DNA of 64,000 nucleotides from an uncultured bacterium. GTDB taxonomy: Bacteria > Actinomycetota > Actinomycetes > S36-B12 > CAIYMF01. The DNA lies in the NCBI GenBank assembly GCA_903826575.1, contig CAIKEU010000058.1:52900-116899 (forward strand). Reading direction: 5' to 3'. Shown one piece after another: positions 1-10,900 of the stretch; position 1 is the stretch's first letter, and every line of letters begins with the position of its first letter. The position numbers were made by a program, and so were the translations under genes. The notes beneath the pieces were generated by a model, which saw nothing but the letters and a program-made list of their open reading frames with translations, was not told the origin of the DNA and did not search any database.

Positions 1-357
1 TAGGGCGTGGAAGGTGCCAACGTCGCGAACCGTGGTGAATCCGGCAGCAATGGTGTCGCGCGCATTTGCAACGCCGGCGAGTGCTTCGCGCGCCGCCGTC
101 GTCATGACCATGCCTGCGTAGCCGTGACCAGACTCGAGTTGGCCGATGACGTGGGCGTGGCAGTCGATCATGCCCGGTAGGACGACGTGTTCGGTGAGAT
201 CAACGGTGGGTACACCCTCGGGCACCCCGTGAGAGATAGGCGCAACAGCCACGATCCGGTCGTCGGAGATGTGTATCGCCTGCGCCGGGAGAACTCTTCC
301 GCCATCGACGTCAACGAGTTTGCCGGCGAGTACCACATGGGTCGTTGCTGAAGTCAT
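1..357 (-). CDS. Amidohydrolase family protein, N-terminal part (runs off window start)
   Basis: Reverse-strand translation MTSATTHVVLAGKLVDVDGGRVLPAQAIHISDDRIVAVAP...VVLPGMIDCHAHVIGQ...TTVRDVGT, typical amidohydrolase N-terminus with HxH metal motif (HAH). Confidence 0.8.
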   Translation of the reverse strand, partial: MTSATTHVVLAGKLVDVDGGRVLPAQAIHISDDRIVAVAPISHGVPEGVPTVDLTEHVVLPGMIDCHAHVIGQLESGHGYAGMVMTTAAREALAGVANARDTIAAGFTTVRDVGTFHAL

Positions 358-448
358 GGATCGACCCTAGCGATTTGGATGCTCGCTTGCGATGGGCTCG
401 CGGAATCAGACTTATTGCTCGTGGTGCCACAGCAATCCGCCCAATTGA

Positions 449-490
449 AAACGGCTCGTTGGTTCTCCCTATGAGACCAACGAGCCGTTT
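449..490. terminator. Hairpin downstream of msrA, 15-bp perfect stem, 12-nt loop
   Basis: aaacggctcgttggt / accaacgagccgttt inverted repeat immediately 3' of the minus-strand msrA ORF. Confidence 0.8.
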
Positions 491-499
491 CGGAGTTGT

Positions 500-1201
500 C
501 TAGAGGGCTGGGAGTTTCAGACCAGTCTCTGAGTGACAGTCATAGCCGTTTGGATGCGAGTACAGGTACTGCTGGTGGTACGGCTCGGCGAAGTAGAACG
601 GCAGCCCGTCGGCTGGTCCGACTTCGGTGGTGACCTCGCCATACTTGCGCTCGCGGATCAGCGCATCGAATGATGCCCGGGTCCGCTCGACGATGTCGGC
701 CTGCTCGTCGTTCGTCCAGAACACTGCCGAGCGGTACTGCGTACCCACGTCGTTGCCTTGACGGTAGCCCTGGGTCGGATCGTGGTTCTCCCAGAACACC
801 TTGAGCAGGTCGTAGGTAGACACGACGGAGGGGTCGTAGACAACCAGCACGTTCTCCGCGTGGCCGGTACGACCGGTGCAGACCTCCTCGTACGACGCGT
901 TCGGAGTGATTCCGCCCTGGTAGCCGACGGCCGTAGTGTAAACGCCGGGGATTCTCCAGAACTTCTTCTCCGCGCCCCAGAAGCAGCCCATGCCGAGGTA
1001 AAGGCTTTCGGTGCCCTTCGGGTAGGGGCCCTCTATCAACGTCCCGAGCACAAGATGCTCGGCGGGCAGTTCAAATTGGCGCTGGGGACGCCCAGGAAGG
1101 GCATCTTCCGGAGTCACCATGCGGGTCTTGGCAGCTGAGCCAAACAAGAACATGAACACCAACCTCTCAAAGGATGCGTTCACTGCGATCGCAGTTCGCA
1201 T
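500..1201 (-). CDS. msrA: Peptide-methionine (S)-S-oxide reductase MsrA
   Basis: [12 protein letters not shown]...[12 protein letters not shown]...[13 protein letters not shown]...[24 protein letters not shown]; start may be internal. Confidence 0.95.
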   Translation of the reverse strand: MRTAIAVNASFERLVFMFLFGSAAKTRMVTPEDALPGRPQRQFELPAEHLVLGTLIEGPYPKGTESLYLGMGCFWGAEKKFWRIPGVYTTAVGYQGGITPNASYEEVCTGRTGHAENVLVVYDPSVVSTYDLLKVFWENHDPTQGYRQGNDVGTQYRSAVFWTNDEQADIVERTRASFDALIRERKYGEVTTEVGPADGLPFYFAEPYHQQYLYSHPNGYDCHSETGLKLPAL

Positions 1202-1300
1202 TTTCTACAACATCGGAATGGTCCAAATCCTTCCCTCAGTCACAAGAAAGTCTGGCGTACTGATGATGAATGTGCGCGCCCGGCCCCGTAGGGTTCTCAT

Positions 1301-2479
1301 ATGAGTAATCACCCGCTGTGGACCCACACTGAGACTGTCGCCCTGCATGCTGGCCAGGAGCCCGATGAACGAACCGGCGCTGTCGTGCCGCCGATCTATC
1401 AGGTTTCGACCTACGCCCAGGACGGTGTCGGTGGGCTGCGCAACGGCTACGAATACTCGCGGTCCGGAAACCCAACTCGCGATGCCCTTCAGGAGTGTCT
1501 TGCGGCATTGGAGGATCCGGTTGGTGCGGCGGCGGGAACGACTAAGGGCATGGCCTTTGCCTCCGGCCTCGCAGCTGAAGACACCCTGATGCGAACGGTG
1601 CTCTCACCTGGCGCACACGCGGTGATCCCGGACGATGCTTACGGCGGCACCTTCCGTCTTTTCTCGCGAGTCCTCGGACGGTGGGGAGTCGAATACACTC
1701 CGGCGCGGTTGACGGATCTTGCAGCAGTGGAAGCGGCAATTCAGCCTGGACGTACGTCGATGATCTGGATCGAGACGCCGACCAATCCGCTCCTTCGCGT
1801 GGCGGATATCGCGGCGATCGCTGAGTTGGCTCACGCCAACAACGCGATTCTCGTCGTCGACAATACCTTCGCCTCGCCGTACCTCCAGCAGCCGCTACTC
1901 CTCGGCGCAGACGTCGTCGTGCACTCAACGACGAAGTACCTCGGTGGTCACAGTGATGTAATCGGTGGCGCATTAATTGCACGTGATCCGGAACTGGCCG
2001 AACAACTTGCTTATCACCAAAACGCAATGGGTGCTGTGGCTGCGCCGCTCGATTCGTGGTTGGTATTGCGTGGTGCGAAGACGCTGGCGGTACGCATGGA
2101 TCGTCACTGCGCCAACGCCAAGGTGATCGTCGACATGCTCAGTAGCCACTCTGCCGTTTCTGAGGTGCTGTACCCAGGGCTCGAAGGTCACGATGGCCAT
2201 CATGTGGCCGTCAAGCAGATGCGCGATTTCGGCGGAATGATCAGCTTCCGGGTCAATGGAAGTGAGCAGAAAGCGCTCGACGTCTGCGCGGCCACGCAAC
2301 TGTTCACGCTTGGTGAGTCACTCGGTGGTGTCGAGTCGCTGATCGAGCACCCGGCGCGAATGACGCACGCCTCGGTTGCGGGCTCGGCACTGGAAGTTCC
2401 TTCCGACCTGATCCGCCTTTCTGTTGGTATCGAGCATGTTGACGATCTTGTCGCGGATCTTCAGCAGGCGCTGGGGTGA
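1301..2479 (+). CDS. metB: Cystathionine gamma-synthase/lyase family PLP enzyme
   Basis: [45 protein letters not shown]-lysine motif, [19 protein letters not shown]. Confidence 0.92.
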   Translation: MSNHPLWTHTETVALHAGQEPDERTGAVVPPIYQVSTYAQDGVGGLRNGYEYSRSGNPTRDALQECLAALEDPVGAAAGTTKGMAFASGLAAEDTLMRTVLSPGAHAVIPDDAYGGTFRLFSRVLGRWGVEYTPARLTDLAAVEAAIQPGRTSMIWIETPTNPLLRVADIAAIAELAHANNAILVVDNTFASPYLQQPLLLGADVVVHSTTKYLGGHSDVIGGALIARDPELAEQLAYHQNAMGAVAAPLDSWLVLRGAKTLAVRMDRHCANAKVIVDMLSSHSAVSEVLYPGLEGHDGHHVAVKQMRDFGGMISFRVNGSEQKALDVCAATQLFTLGESLGGVESLIEHPARMTHASVAGSALEVPSDLIRLSVGIEHVDDLVADLQQALG

Positions 2480-3846
2480 GTTCGCCGTACATCGTCTGCG
2501 TCGACACCGGGTCTACGTTTACGAAGGCTGCCGCCGTCTCGGTGGGTGACGACGCCGGCGCATTGCTAGCGACGGCGGCCGTACCGACCACGGTTGGCGC
2601 CGGTCAAGACGTGCTAACGGGTCTGGACGCGGCGGTTGCAGAGGTCGTTGCGACCGCTGGCGGTTCACCGATTGAGATTCGCGCTTGCTCATCGGCTGGC
2701 GGTGGTCTGCGGCTTGCGGTCGTCGGCTACGAGCGTGTGGTGACGGCGGAAGCCGGTGCACGAGTTGGACTTTCGGCCGGTGCCAAGGTGGTGCATGTGT
2801 CCAGCGGCGCGCTGGATCGTTCGGGCATCGACGCGCTCAAGGCGGATCGCCCTGACGTGGTGCTGCTTGTCGGCGGTACCGACGGTGGTGATGTTGAAGT
2901 TTTGCTTCACAACGCAGGAATGCTGGCCGACGCGGGGCCCAAAGTGCCCTACGTCGTGGCTGGCAATGTCGACGCTCAGGCTGATGCCGTCGCGACTTTC
3001 GTCAAGCGCAAACGCACCGTAGTGGCTTGCGATAACGTCCTGCCGAAGATTGGCGTGCTCAATCCACTGCCGGCCCGTGCCGCCATTCGTGGCGTGTTCA
3101 TTCACCACGTCATTGGTGGCAAGGGATTCACGAAAGGTCCACGCTTCGCCAGCCTCGTCCGTGGTGCCACACCGGACCTTGTGCTTGCCGGTGTCGAGCT
3201 ACTCGCGGACTCCGGGCTTGGGGACGTACTTTTGGTTGACGTTGGTGGTGCGACGACGGATGTGTACTCCGCGCTCATTCCTGACGCAGAAGAACATCCT
3301 GCACATCGCGAGGTCGTCGAGGTGATGTGGCGAGGAAGAACTGTAGAGGGTGATCTCGGAATGCGCTGGAGTGCAACGGGTGTCGTTGATGCAGCGGTTA
3401 GTGAACGGTTGATTGATGTGAGTGAATCAACCAATCTTTTGGTTGTCGTGGCTCATGACCGCCATGACGATCCCTCGTGGCTTCCCCGAGACGAGGCTGA
3501 TCACGATGTCGATGCGGACATTGCCCGCCTTGCATTGACGATCGCGCTACGTCGCCACGCGCGTGCGTCGGAGTCGATCGAGGGACGCACACCCGGCCGC
3601 AACCTCAGTGACATTCGCCTCGTGATTCTGAGCGGGGGAGTGTTTCGTCATGCGGGCGATGCTCGGTTGGCGACGATGGTCGCGCCCGTAACATCTGATT
3701 TCGCTGGCGGCTGGCGAGTTCCTACGTCTCCACGCATAACAGTGGACCGTCAGTATGTGATGGCTGCTGCAGGGCTACTGAGCGAGGACTATCCCAAGGC
3801 GGCACAGAACCTCATCAGCGCGGCGCTGGTTTCCGTCGAATCGTGA
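2476..3846 (+). CDS. GlmL/MutL-type (glutamate mutase L) actin-fold protein
   Basis: N-term CVDTGSTFTKAAAV phosphate motif, ARVGLSAGAKVVHVSSG, VLLVGGTDGGD, LLVDVGGATTDVYS; 4-bp overlap with metB-like gene. Confidence 0.75.
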   Translation: MSSPYIVCVDTGSTFTKAAAVSVGDDAGALLATAAVPTTVGAGQDVLTGLDAAVAEVVATAGGSPIEIRACSSAGGGLRLAVVGYERVVTAEAGARVGLSAGAKVVHVSSGALDRSGIDALKADRPDVVLLVGGTDGGDVEVLLHNAGMLADAGPKVPYVVAGNVDAQADAVATFVKRKRTVVACDNVLPKIGVLNPLPARAAIRGVFIHHVIGGKGFTKGPRFASLVRGATPDLVLAGVELLADSGLGDVLLVDVGGATTDVYSALIPDAEEHPAHREVVEVMWRGRTVEGDLGMRWSATGVVDAAVSERLIDVSESTNLLVVVAHDRHDDPSWLPRDEADHDVDADIARLALTIALRRHARASESIEGRTPGRNLSDIRLVILSGGVFRHAGDARLATMVAPVTSDFAGGWRVPTSPRITVDRQYVMAAAGLLSEDYPKAAQNLISAALVSVES

Positions 3847-3854
3847 GCTGTCGC

Positions 3855-4538
3855 CTAGGGCAACGCCCAATCAATAGGCGCTGCTCCGAGCGAGGTCAGA
3901 TGTTTATTCACACGACTAAACGGCTTCGAACCGAAGAACCCACCATGTGCCGATAGTGGACTTGGGTGCACGCTTGCCACGATCGGCGTGCTCTCGAGTA
4001 ACGGAGTGAGGGTCTGAGCGTCGCGACCCCACAGGACCGCAACGAGTGGCTGATCGCGCTGAACCAAAGCTGAAATCGCGTGTGCGGTGACCTGTTCCCA
4101 ACCCTTGCCGCGATGTGAACCGGGTTTACCGGGCGAGACGGTGAGTACCCGATTGAGAAGTAGGACGCCGCGGTCGGCCCATGGACTTAGATCACCGGAT
4201 GTGGGTGTCGGAACAACAACATCATCAACGAGTTCTCGATAGATGTTGGCCAGCGACCGCGGCAGAGGTCGAACGGCCTGGTCGACTGAAAACGATAAAC
4301 CCACCGGATGGCCAGGTGTTGGATACGGATCCTGACCAACGATCAAAACGCGAACGTGATCGATCGGTTGACGAAATGCGCGCAACACGTTGTCGCCTGA
4401 TGGCAGATAGCCGCGACCCGCGCCAACCTCGTCGCGAAGAAACGTCCCAATTGCGGTGATGGTGTCACTAACCGGTTCAAGGACCTCAGCCCAGCCTGGT
4501 CCGACCAATTCATTGAGCGGCCGCGCCACGATCTTCAC
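3855..4538 (-). CDS. ung: Uracil-DNA glycosylase (family 1)
   Basis: [75 protein letters not shown]; start trimmed to [13 protein letters not shown]. Confidence 0.95.
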   Translation of the reverse strand: MKIVARPLNELVGPGWAEVLEPVSDTITAIGTFLRDEVGAGRGYLPSGDNVLRAFRQPIDHVRVLIVGQDPYPTPGHPVGLSFSVDQAVRPLPRSLANIYRELVDDVVVPTPTSGDLSPWADRGVLLLNRVLTVSPGKPGSHRGKGWEQVTAHAISALVQRDQPLVAVLWGRDAQTLTPLLESTPIVASVHPSPLSAHGGFFGSKPFSRVNKHLTSLGAAPIDWALP

Positions 4539-5425
4539 ACCTTGGTGGCGATCAGGCTGAACGCGACGGGAAGCCCCTCGGGCTGATCTGCGGGGGTCAT
4601 GCCACGGCCAACGAGGAGTCTCCACTTTCCGTCGCCACCCTGCTGAAGGAGATCGTCCCCGCGAGGATCGAAGGCAAGCTCGACGAACTCGTCGAGGCGG
4701 TCGATCCGCATCCCCGCGCAGACGGCCGAAGTAACGACATTCGCAATGGAGTGGGCGAAATTCGTTGTGGTGGAGGTGATTGCGCTGGAGGGATCGGCGT
4801 AGCTGCCGGAGCCGGATTCGGTGAAATGGCCACCGTCACCGTAGGGGAAATCCAGAACCAACTCAGGCGTTCGCTTGCTGAACACCTGATACACGGGATG
4901 AATTTCAAACATGACCAGCGTGCCACCTGGGCGTAACGCACGAGCGACCTGAGACATCCACAGGTCTAGATCGTCGATCCAACAGATCGCGCCGATGGTC
5001 ACGTAAACCATGTCGAATCGAGCATGAAGCAATTCGGGCAAGTTACGTGAATCGGTTTCAACGGTGTCGATCGAAACGCCTATCGTCGAAGCAAGGTCAC
5101 GGGCACGTTGCAGCGCAACGGCCGAGAAATCCGCACATGTGACATTCGCACCTGCCCGAGCCAGCACCACACCATCGACCCCGATGTGACTCTGCAAGTA
5201 GAGGATGTCGAGCCCGGCGACCTGTGAGAGCGGTTGATCAAGAGGGGCAGCAGTTGCTCGCGCGATCGCGTTCTCTTCGATGGACGTCATCAACGTGCCG
5301 CCGGCTATTACTCGATCAAGTTGGTAGTAGCGATCCTCCGCCGTCGTGCCGTGGACGCCGGCCGCTTGTTCCCAGAAGTTATGATTGCCGGCGATCAGGT
5401 CGTCCAGATTTTCTAAATCACTCAT
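4535..5425 (-). CDS. Class I SAM-dependent methyltransferase
   Basis: [55 protein letters not shown]. Confidence 0.85.
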   Translation of the reverse strand: MSDLENLDDLIAGNHNFWEQAAGVHGTTAEDRYYQLDRVIAGGTLMTSIEENAIARATAAPLDQPLSQVAGLDILYLQSHIGVDGVVLARAGANVTCADFSAVALQRARDLASTIGVSIDTVETDSRNLPELLHARFDMVYVTIGAICWIDDLDLWMSQVARALRPGGTLVMFEIHPVYQVFSKRTPELVLDFPYGDGGHFTESGSGSYADPSSAITSTTTNFAHSIANVVTSAVCAGMRIDRLDEFVELAFDPRGDDLLQQGGDGKWRLLVGRGMTPADQPEGLPVAFSLIATKV

Positions 5426-6744
5426 GGAACGTGAACCGGATTCTCATCTGGATCGATTCCCGGTCCATCGACGGCGTGCACCCATTCCGTTTCGTTAGTC
5501 ACGGGTTGATTCTGCTTCAGCGTCTCGGGAATTATCAACGACAGTACGAAGCCGATCCCGAGAATGGCTGCCCCTACGAGGAATCCAACGGAGAACGATC
5601 CCGTGGTGTCAACGATCTTCCCGGCGATAAGAGGGGCGGCGACGGCGCCGACGTCGCTCATCATCTGGTACGTCGAAACGATCGGGCCACCGCGTTTGCC
5701 CCCCGTCATGTCGCCAACGACGGCAGCTGGTGCTGAGGCCAAGAAGGCGGCACCAAAGCCCAGGATGGCCATCGTGACGAGGAATAGTGCCAGCGAATTT
5801 GTGAGAGCCAAAACAACAAAGCCCGCGGTGGTGGCTGCCGTCCCAATGATCAGGGCTGGCTTACGTCCAAGCGTATCTGCCATTCGTCCCGCCGGCAGCA
5901 GCAGGAGGCCTTGGACGATTGCTGAGACCAAAAGCCCGTAGCCTGTCCACTGCCTGCCCAGGGCGAGCGCTTCAACGACGAAAAGTGGGATCAGGGCCGA
6001 ACGTAATCCGAACGATGCGAACCCATTTCCCAGGTTGATCACCAGTGCCGTTAAGTAAGCCCGGTTGCCCAGTGCTCTACGAAGTGAACCCACTTCGTCC
6101 GCCGGTGTTGCGCTACTGCCGTCTGCGTTTGGAAGGTCGCGCAACTTTGTCTTCGCCAACATGGTGATCGTGACGATCGTCGCGGCAGTCAAAGTGGCCG
6201 AGTAGACGAAGAAGGGCGCCCGGATTGAGATGCCGAGGACGAGTCCGCCGACGGCTGGCCCAGCGATACCACCGAGAAGAAAGCCACCCTGGTACGCGGC
6301 CGATGCTCGCCCCCGTTGCTCTGGCTCAACGGCGTGAAGTAACAACGCCATGGCCGACACGGTGAACATCGCCGAGCCGAGCCCACCGATCCCGCGTAGG
6401 ACAATTAGGTGGACGTAATCGCTAGCCAAGCCTGCGAGCCCAGAAGATACGGCCACGATGGCAAGGCCGGTTGCCAAGACGATTCGTTCGCCGAATCGGT
6501 TGATCAAAAGGCCCGCCGGTGTCGCACTAATCAAGCGGAAGAAGGCGAACACGCTGATGACGGCGCTGGCCTGAAAGACACTGACACCAAAGGATTTTGC
6601 AAAGATCGGAATCGCAGGGGCAACGATCCCGAAGCCAAGGGCGACGAAGAATGCCACGGTTGACAGAACGGCAACCTCTCGGGGAAGGCCGTTGAGCATT
6701 GAGGTTCGCTGCAGACGCGCACCGATGGCACTGGCGAGGTCCAC
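5422..6744 (-). CDS. MFS transporter
   Basis: 12-TM-like hydrophobic profile; RFGERIVLATGLAIVA, GRMADTLGRKPALIIG loop motifs. Confidence 0.9.
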   Translation of the reverse strand: MDLASAIGARLQRTSMLNGLPREVAVLSTVAFFVALGFGIVAPAIPIFAKSFGVSVFQASAVISVFAFFRLISATPAGLLINRFGERIVLATGLAIVAVSSGLAGLASDYVHLIVLRGIGGLGSAMFTVSAMALLLHAVEPEQRGRASAAYQGGFLLGGIAGPAVGGLVLGISIRAPFFVYSATLTAATIVTITMLAKTKLRDLPNADGSSATPADEVGSLRRALGNRAYLTALVINLGNGFASFGLRSALIPLFVVEALALGRQWTGYGLLVSAIVQGLLLLPAGRMADTLGRKPALIIGTAATTAGFVVLALTNSLALFLVTMAILGFGAAFLASAPAAVVGDMTGGKRGGPIVSTYQMMSDVGAVAAPLIAGKIVDTTGSFSVGFLVGAAILGIGFVLSLIIPETLKQNQPVTNETEWVHAVDGPGIDPDENPVHVP

Positions 6745-6833
6745 GATGAAACCTTTCCCTTGATGTTGATCACCATCATGTCAGGCAGTGATTTATTCGG
6801 CTGGCTGACATGCCTTGATCGGTCTAGCGAAGA

Positions 6834-8792
6834 TCAGGCTGATCTAGAACGACCCGCTCTGCGCTTAAGATAATCGCTGACGACGTAATCGCCGAGCCGG
6901 TCGCCCTCGGGTGCCAAGACTCGTCCACCGTTGCGCCGGGCCATCTCGTCAAGGAACTGGGCAAGGCGAGGCTCGTCGCCTAGTCGGAAGAACGTGAGTG
7001 GAACTCCACGCTTGGTCATCGCGTCAACCTGAGCGACTGTCAGGTTGATGGTTTCCGGCTCAGGCGGCCACGAAAACCACCAGTCACCATTGCGGTCAAG
7101 GTGTGCGGTTGGTTCCCCATCGGTGATCACCATGACGACAGGCTCGGCATCGGGATGCTTGTCGAGGAATCGGCCCGCAAGCATGAGCGCATGTTGAAGA
7201 TTTGTGCCCTGAATTTCGTTGGCGTCTAGGTCAGGCAATTCATGCGGTGCGATCCGTCGAGCGAGGTTCGCGAAGGCAATGATCTCCATCGCGTCAAGTG
7301 GGAATTGCGTGCTTGCCAAGGAATGTAGGGCCATAGCCGTGGTCTTCGCAGTGCGCCAGGTGTCGTTCATAACCATGGAGAACGACTGGTCGACGAGCAG
7401 AACTACCGCCGCTCGAGTGCGTCGCTCGGTTTCCCGAATCTCGAAGTCATCTGAGCTCAGCATCGGCGAGTTCGGATTGATCATGCGTCGTCGAACTGAG
7501 TTAGAAACGGTGCGCACGACGTCGATCGGCTGCTCGTCGCCAAACTGCCAGCCGCGCGTGGTGCCCGTGAGCTCACCTGCGGCACCGGCGTTGTGAACGT
7601 CATGATCGCCGCGTCGGCCGCCCTCGAGAGAGGCAAAAACCTTGCGCAGGGCGGACTGTCCGATACGACGGATCGCCTTGGCCGTGAGCTCGATATCGCC
7701 ACCCTTGTTCGTCAAATATCCTTGCCGTTCGAGTTCACGTTCGAGTTCTTGAAGACGACGCAGGTCGTCAACCGCTTGACGTCCAAGGGCGCGAGCGACT
7801 GCTTCTTCGTCGACATCGTCAAGGCTCGCGCCGGCGTAGTCTTGGCCGAGCGATTCGGATAACGCATCGAGGTCGGCGAGGTCGGCGAGGGCTTGCGTTG
7901 CATCGCCAAGACTGAGCGGCTCATCGCCGCGCATTCGTTGACGTCCGGACCAGGGTAGGTCAGGACGTAAAGCCCGCAGAGAATCACCGAGGCGGCCCAT
8001 CTCCGATGCAAGATCAAGATCATTCATGGCCTGCGCCATGAGCTCACCAAGTTCTTGTCGCTGCTCAGGGGACAGCGAATCCATCATCCGCTGCATCGCG
8101 GCAGCCTGACGGGCGAGTTGATCGAGCAGTTGTTCCATGGACTCAGGTGTGTCGGGGAAGAACTCGCCATGTTTGTCCATGAAGTCGGTGAAGTCCTGAT
8201 CGGTGTCCTCGCCGCGAGCATGCTTGTCGATCATGTTGTTTAGATCGCCCAGCATGTCTTTGAGAGCCTGTCGGTTCTGCGAATCTGCGGGGCTCTCCAG
8301 CGCCTGCTTCATCCCACGGAACTGCTGATCGAGAACCTCACGTTGAAGCATGTCGCGCAATTCTTGGAAGGTCTCGCGGGCCTCCGGCGACTGCCAGTCG
8401 TAATCTGATAACTCTCGCACGGCCGCCGAGGTGCTATTCGGTAGTGCGTCGAGTTGAGTTTCGCGAAAGCGCGCGTCATCGGAAGGATCGGGAAAGAGAG
8501 CGTGTTGCTCGTGTGAAACTGCTTTATCGAGAAGCTCTTTCGCCCGCTCGAGAGTGCCGTCCATTCGTCCGGATCGCTCAAGCGAACGTCGTCGCTGCTG
8601 GACCTGACGCATCAGGTCGTTGAGTCCGCGCAAGCCATCAGCACCGCCCTGCAACAATTCACGGACTGCGTCACGGACCCGCGATCCGTCGAGAATTCGT
8701 TCGCCCAGTTCGTCAATCGCCTGTCCGGCGTCGTAGGGAGGCGCAAGCGGGTCCGGTCCGTCGTCAAAGCGTCCATATCGGTAACCACTCAT
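6834..8792 (-). CDS. VWA domain protein (chelatase D-like partner of MoxR/ChlI ATPase)
   Basis: VVLLVDQSFSM...DSWR-like MIDAS DxSxS, GTNLQHALMLAGRFL, VVMVITDGEPTAH; paired with the ATPase at 9346-10770. Confidence 0.85.
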   Translation of the reverse strand: MSGYRYGRFDDGPDPLAPPYDAGQAIDELGERILDGSRVRDAVRELLQGGADGLRGLNDLMRQVQQRRRSLERSGRMDGTLERAKELLDKAVSHEQHALFPDPSDDARFRETQLDALPNSTSAAVRELSDYDWQSPEARETFQELRDMLQREVLDQQFRGMKQALESPADSQNRQALKDMLGDLNNMIDKHARGEDTDQDFTDFMDKHGEFFPDTPESMEQLLDQLARQAAAMQRMMDSLSPEQRQELGELMAQAMNDLDLASEMGRLGDSLRALRPDLPWSGRQRMRGDEPLSLGDATQALADLADLDALSESLGQDYAGASLDDVDEEAVARALGRQAVDDLRRLQELERELERQGYLTNKGGDIELTAKAIRRIGQSALRKVFASLEGGRRGDHDVHNAGAAGELTGTTRGWQFGDEQPIDVVRTVSNSVRRRMINPNSPMLSSDDFEIRETERRTRAAVVLLVDQSFSMVMNDTWRTAKTTAMALHSLASTQFPLDAMEIIAFANLARRIAPHELPDLDANEIQGTNLQHALMLAGRFLDKHPDAEPVVMVITDGEPTAHLDRNGDWWFSWPPEPETINLTVAQVDAMTKRGVPLTFFRLGDEPRLAQFLDEMARRNGGRVLAPEGDRLGDYVVSDYLKRRAGRSRSA

Positions 8793-8821
8793 CGCGCATC
8801 ACCGCGACGTACGATTGAGTC

Positions 8822-9322
8822 ATGACTCAAAACACGGGGAGCAACCCGACTCCGGGTTGGTATGCGAATCCAGAGAACAGCACGCAATTGCGTTGGTGGG
8901 ACGGTCAGGGGTGGACTGACCAAGTGCAAGCCACCATCTCTGAGCAAGCGCCTGGTGAACTCGGTGGCGTTCCGGCGATTTACGTTGGGCCGCCGATCAT
9001 CGTGGTGACTACTCCGGATTTGCCCGGCTACCGCGTGCTGGATGTTCACGGTGAAGTTTTCGGTATCACGGTTCGAGCGCGTAATGCCTTCTCGAATGCA
9101 GGTGCAAGTTTCCGTACCCTGTTCGGTGGTGAGGTCAAGGGTTACACCAAACTCCTGTCGGACAGCCGCCTCGAAGCCGTTGAGCGACTTCGCTTTTCGG
9201 CTCATCAGGTTGGTGGAAACGCGGTACTTGCGATGCGGTTTGATACCGGTCAGATCGCGGATCTCATGAACGAGGTTGCTGCGTACGGCACGGCTGTCAC
9301 GGTCGAACGGATCGATCCCTGA
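8822..9322 (+). CDS. DUF2510 + YbjQ-like domain protein
   Basis: PGWYANPENSTQLRWWDGQGWTDQ (DUF2510); PGYRVLDVHGEVFGITVRARNAF...AHQVGGNAVLAMRFDT (YbjQ/DUF74-like). Confidence 0.75.
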   Translation: MTQNTGSNPTPGWYANPENSTQLRWWDGQGWTDQVQATISEQAPGELGGVPAIYVGPPIIVVTTPDLPGYRVLDVHGEVFGITVRARNAFSNAGASFRTLFGGEVKGYTKLLSDSRLEAVERLRFSAHQVGGNAVLAMRFDTGQIADLMNEVAAYGTAVTVERIDP

Positions 9323-9345
9323 CTCAGCCGGCTTGTGCATCGCAA

Positions 9346-10770
9346 TCACGCCCCGCCGTAAACCGCGCGGCCCCCGCCGGGCACCTCGTCCTTGGAGATG
9401 CGGCGGGTGAGGTAGAGCCCTTCGAGCGCCGTTTCAAGTGCGGATGCAACGAGCCCAGGAGATTCTGATGACGATTCGCCTTCAAGCGCAGTGACGATGC
9501 GTCCCAAGCCGTCGACAGGGCCGAGTTGGTTGAGCATTGATTCGGCCGTAACTAGATCTCCGACCTCGATCGTGTCCCCTTCGTCGATACGGGCAATCAA
9601 GGCGCTGAGATCGACACCGCCCAGATGAGCGCGGAAGGTCTCGGCCACTGCTCGTCGCTGAAGGTGAATGAGGATCTCCTCTTCGCGTCCCTCTTCACTA
9701 ACTTCGAATTCGACCTTGCCGCGAAGGGTTGGAACGACACCGGGCAGATCGCCGACGCGGGCGACGGCAGCGGTTTCGCCGGTGATCGCGGCCCGACGTA
9801 GGGCGGACGCAGCCAACGATTCGGCGGCCGCTACGGCGAATCGTGCAGAAACTCCGGAGCGGGCGTCGACAGCTGTCGACTCGCGCACGAGACGGGTGAA
9901 GCGAGCCACGACCTCCAGCAAGTGCGCTGGCACGAGTGCGCGCACGGCTGCTTCTTGGCGAATAAGTGCAACCTCGTCGGCCAATCGCAACGGGTAGTGG
10001 GTGCGGATCTCAGCGCCGAAACGATCCTTCAAAGGCGTAATGATGCGGCCACGGTTGGTGTAATCCTCTGGATTTGCACTCGCGACCAGCATGAGATCGA
10101 GTGGAAGTCGCAGGGCGTATCCACGCACCTGAATATCGCGCTCCTCAAGTACGTTGAGTAACGAGACCTGAATACGTTCAGCTAAGTCGGGAAGTTCGTT
10201 GATCGCGAAGATGCCGCGATTCGTGCGCGGTACCAAGCCGTAGTGAACGGTTTCCGGATCTCCCAAAGTGCGACCCTCAGCCACCTTCACCGGATCAACG
10301 TCACCGATCAGATCGCCAACACTGGTATCGGGGGTGGCGAGTTTTTCGTTGTAACGCTGGCTGCGATGAAGCCAACTGACGGGTGTTTCGTCACCGAGTT
10401 CAGCAACGCGTCGTTTAGCCCACACGCTGATCGGTTCATAAGGGTGCTCATTGAGTTCACTGCCCTCGATAACCGGTGTCCACTCGTCGAGCAGCCCGAT
10501 CATGGTGCGCAGGAGCCTGGTCTTACCCTGACCGCGCTCGCCGAGCAGGACAAGGTCATGACCGGCAAGAATTGCCCTCTCAAGTTGTGGACGCACGGTG
10601 TCCTCAATGCCAACCACTCCCGGGAAAGGATCGTCTCCACGACGCAAAACCTCGACGAGGTTTTCGCGCAATTCGTCTTTGACGTTGCGATGCTCGTGGC
10701 CGGAGGTGCGCAGCGCGCCCAAGGTCGTCGGGAGGTCGCGCGGGATGAGTGGCGTTTGGTGATCGGTCAC
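9346..10770 (-). CDS. Magnesium chelatase ChlI-like / MoxR-type AAA ATPase
   Basis: LVLLGERGQGKTRLLRTMIG Walker A, RGIFAINELPDLAERIQVSLLNVLEERDIQVRGY, LVASANPEDYTNRGRIITPLKDRFGAEIRTHYP; start trimmed to VTDHQTPLIPRDLPTTLG. Confidence 0.88.
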   Translation of the reverse strand: MTDHQTPLIPRDLPTTLGALRTSGHEHRNVKDELRENLVEVLRRGDDPFPGVVGIEDTVRPQLERAILAGHDLVLLGERGQGKTRLLRTMIGLLDEWTPVIEGSELNEHPYEPISVWAKRRVAELGDETPVSWLHRSQRYNEKLATPDTSVGDLIGDVDPVKVAEGRTLGDPETVHYGLVPRTNRGIFAINELPDLAERIQVSLLNVLEERDIQVRGYALRLPLDLMLVASANPEDYTNRGRIITPLKDRFGAEIRTHYPLRLADEVALIRQEAAVRALVPAHLLEVVARFTRLVRESTAVDARSGVSARFAVAAAESLAASALRRAAITGETAAVARVGDLPGVVPTLRGKVEFEVSEEGREEEILIHLQRRAVAETFRAHLGGVDLSALIARIDEGDTIEVGDLVTAESMLNQLGPVDGLGRIVTALEGESSSESPGLVASALETALEGLYLTRRISKDEVPGGGRAVYGGA

Positions 10771-10900
10771 CCTCTGACCGTAAGCCTGTTTAGGCAAACA
10801 CGCGAAATATTTGGCGAAATTGGCAAAGACCACCCGTTTGCCGACACCCATTCGGCTGGAACGACTGTTACCGGCGCGCGCGAGTCGGGACACTGGAGAC

